Source of the DNA: Verrucomicrobiota bacterium
GTDB taxonomy: Bacteria; Verrucomicrobiota; Verrucomicrobiia; Limisphaerales; UBA9464
Length of the DNA stretch: 5,072 nucleotides
Direction: 5' to 3'
Assembly (NCBI GenBank): GCA_017302195.1
Contig: JAFLEG010000128.1
Span: 4,034 to 9,105, forward strand
Shown here: positions 4,985 to 5,072 of the stretch, in pieces
How the letters are laid out: each line of letters begins with the position of its first letter
How positions within the stretch are numbered: the stretch's first letter is position 1
Notes under the pieces: model-generated
What the model was told of the DNA's origin: nothing
The model's database searches: none
Seen by the model: the letters and a program-made list of their open reading frames with translations, nothing else
Translations under genes and position numbers: made by a program

Positions 4985-5072
4985 ATGGCCACCGGTGAGA
5001 CCCTTTATGAACGCGGCGTACGGCTGGCCCACCGGGGCTACAAGCTGACCCTGAGCCCGTTGATCGGGCAAC
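4985..5072 (+). CDS. yidD: YidD, membrane protein insertion efficiency factor, N-terminal part (partial)
   Basis: The 29 codons visible before the window ends read through LYERGVRLAHRGYKLTLSPL and then I-G-Q. The Y-K-L-x-x-S-P-L-I-G segment is the hallmark beginning of YidD, a small (about 70-90 residue) amphipathic membrane-associated protein that assists YidC/Sec-dependent insertion of inner-membrane proteins. The family's Cys-containing C-R-x-x-P-T-C-S-x-Y motif should follow directly after the window end. The H-R-G-Y-K-L-T-L-S-P-L-I-G form resembles alphaproteobacterial versions. The ATG at 4985 gives the expected short leader before the conserved helix; the frame is open a little further upstream, without another likely start. 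It follows the Fe-S scaffold gene in the same direction. Confidence 0.82.
   Translation, partial: MATGETLYERGVRLAHRGYKLTLSPLIGQ

Noticed and set aside
1..5072. CRISPR arrays, tRNA or rRNA genes, insertion-sequence ends, defence or toxin-antitoxin modules
   Set aside because: Read for direct repeats with spacers, cloverleaf arms, transposase motifs and small paired genes; none was seen.

Overview
This GC-rich window appears to contain two pieces of DNA from different lineages. Positions 1 to about 4200 look like Verrucomicrobiota (PVC group): a sugar-phosphate transferase with the DNMxG-type loop, a small secreted beta-rich protein, and a TIGR02999-type sigma factor directly upstream of a Ser/Thr kinase. 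From about 4192 to the end the genes look alphaproteobacterial, possibly near Caulobacterales: the last residues of a TadD-like TPR protein, an IscU/NifU-like Fe-S scaffold, and the start of yidD. The lineage calls rest on recalled family features, because no search could be run.

Layout. The 3' end of a GT4 glycosyltransferase (2-133) overlaps, as ATGA, a WecA/MraY-family polyprenyl-phosphate sugar-1-phosphate transferase (130-1113). Together they are the tail of a cell-surface polysaccharide operon. A SET-domain protein methyltransferase (1153-1587, minus strand) converges on it across 39 bases. A 232-base divergent spacer without a convincing gene follows, then a small exported protein (1820-2233) that ends in a strong hairpin (2257-2295). 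The sigma factor (2399-2974) and the kinase (from 2977) are 2 bases apart and form a signalling operon.

The kinase catalytic domain is complete, but its reading frame changes identity inside the predicted membrane helix. At about 4192-4212 it runs in frame into a TadD-like C-terminus. The expected verrucomicrobial output or sensor region is absent, and every gene after that point looks alphaproteobacterial. The simplest explanation is a chimeric metagenomic contig joined through a short shared word. A real fusion or transfer event is the less likely alternative.

No RNA genes, CRISPR arrays, insertion sequences or origins were recognised. I do not see a convincing new biological system. The main result is the junction, which affects how the kinase and everything to its right should be interpreted.
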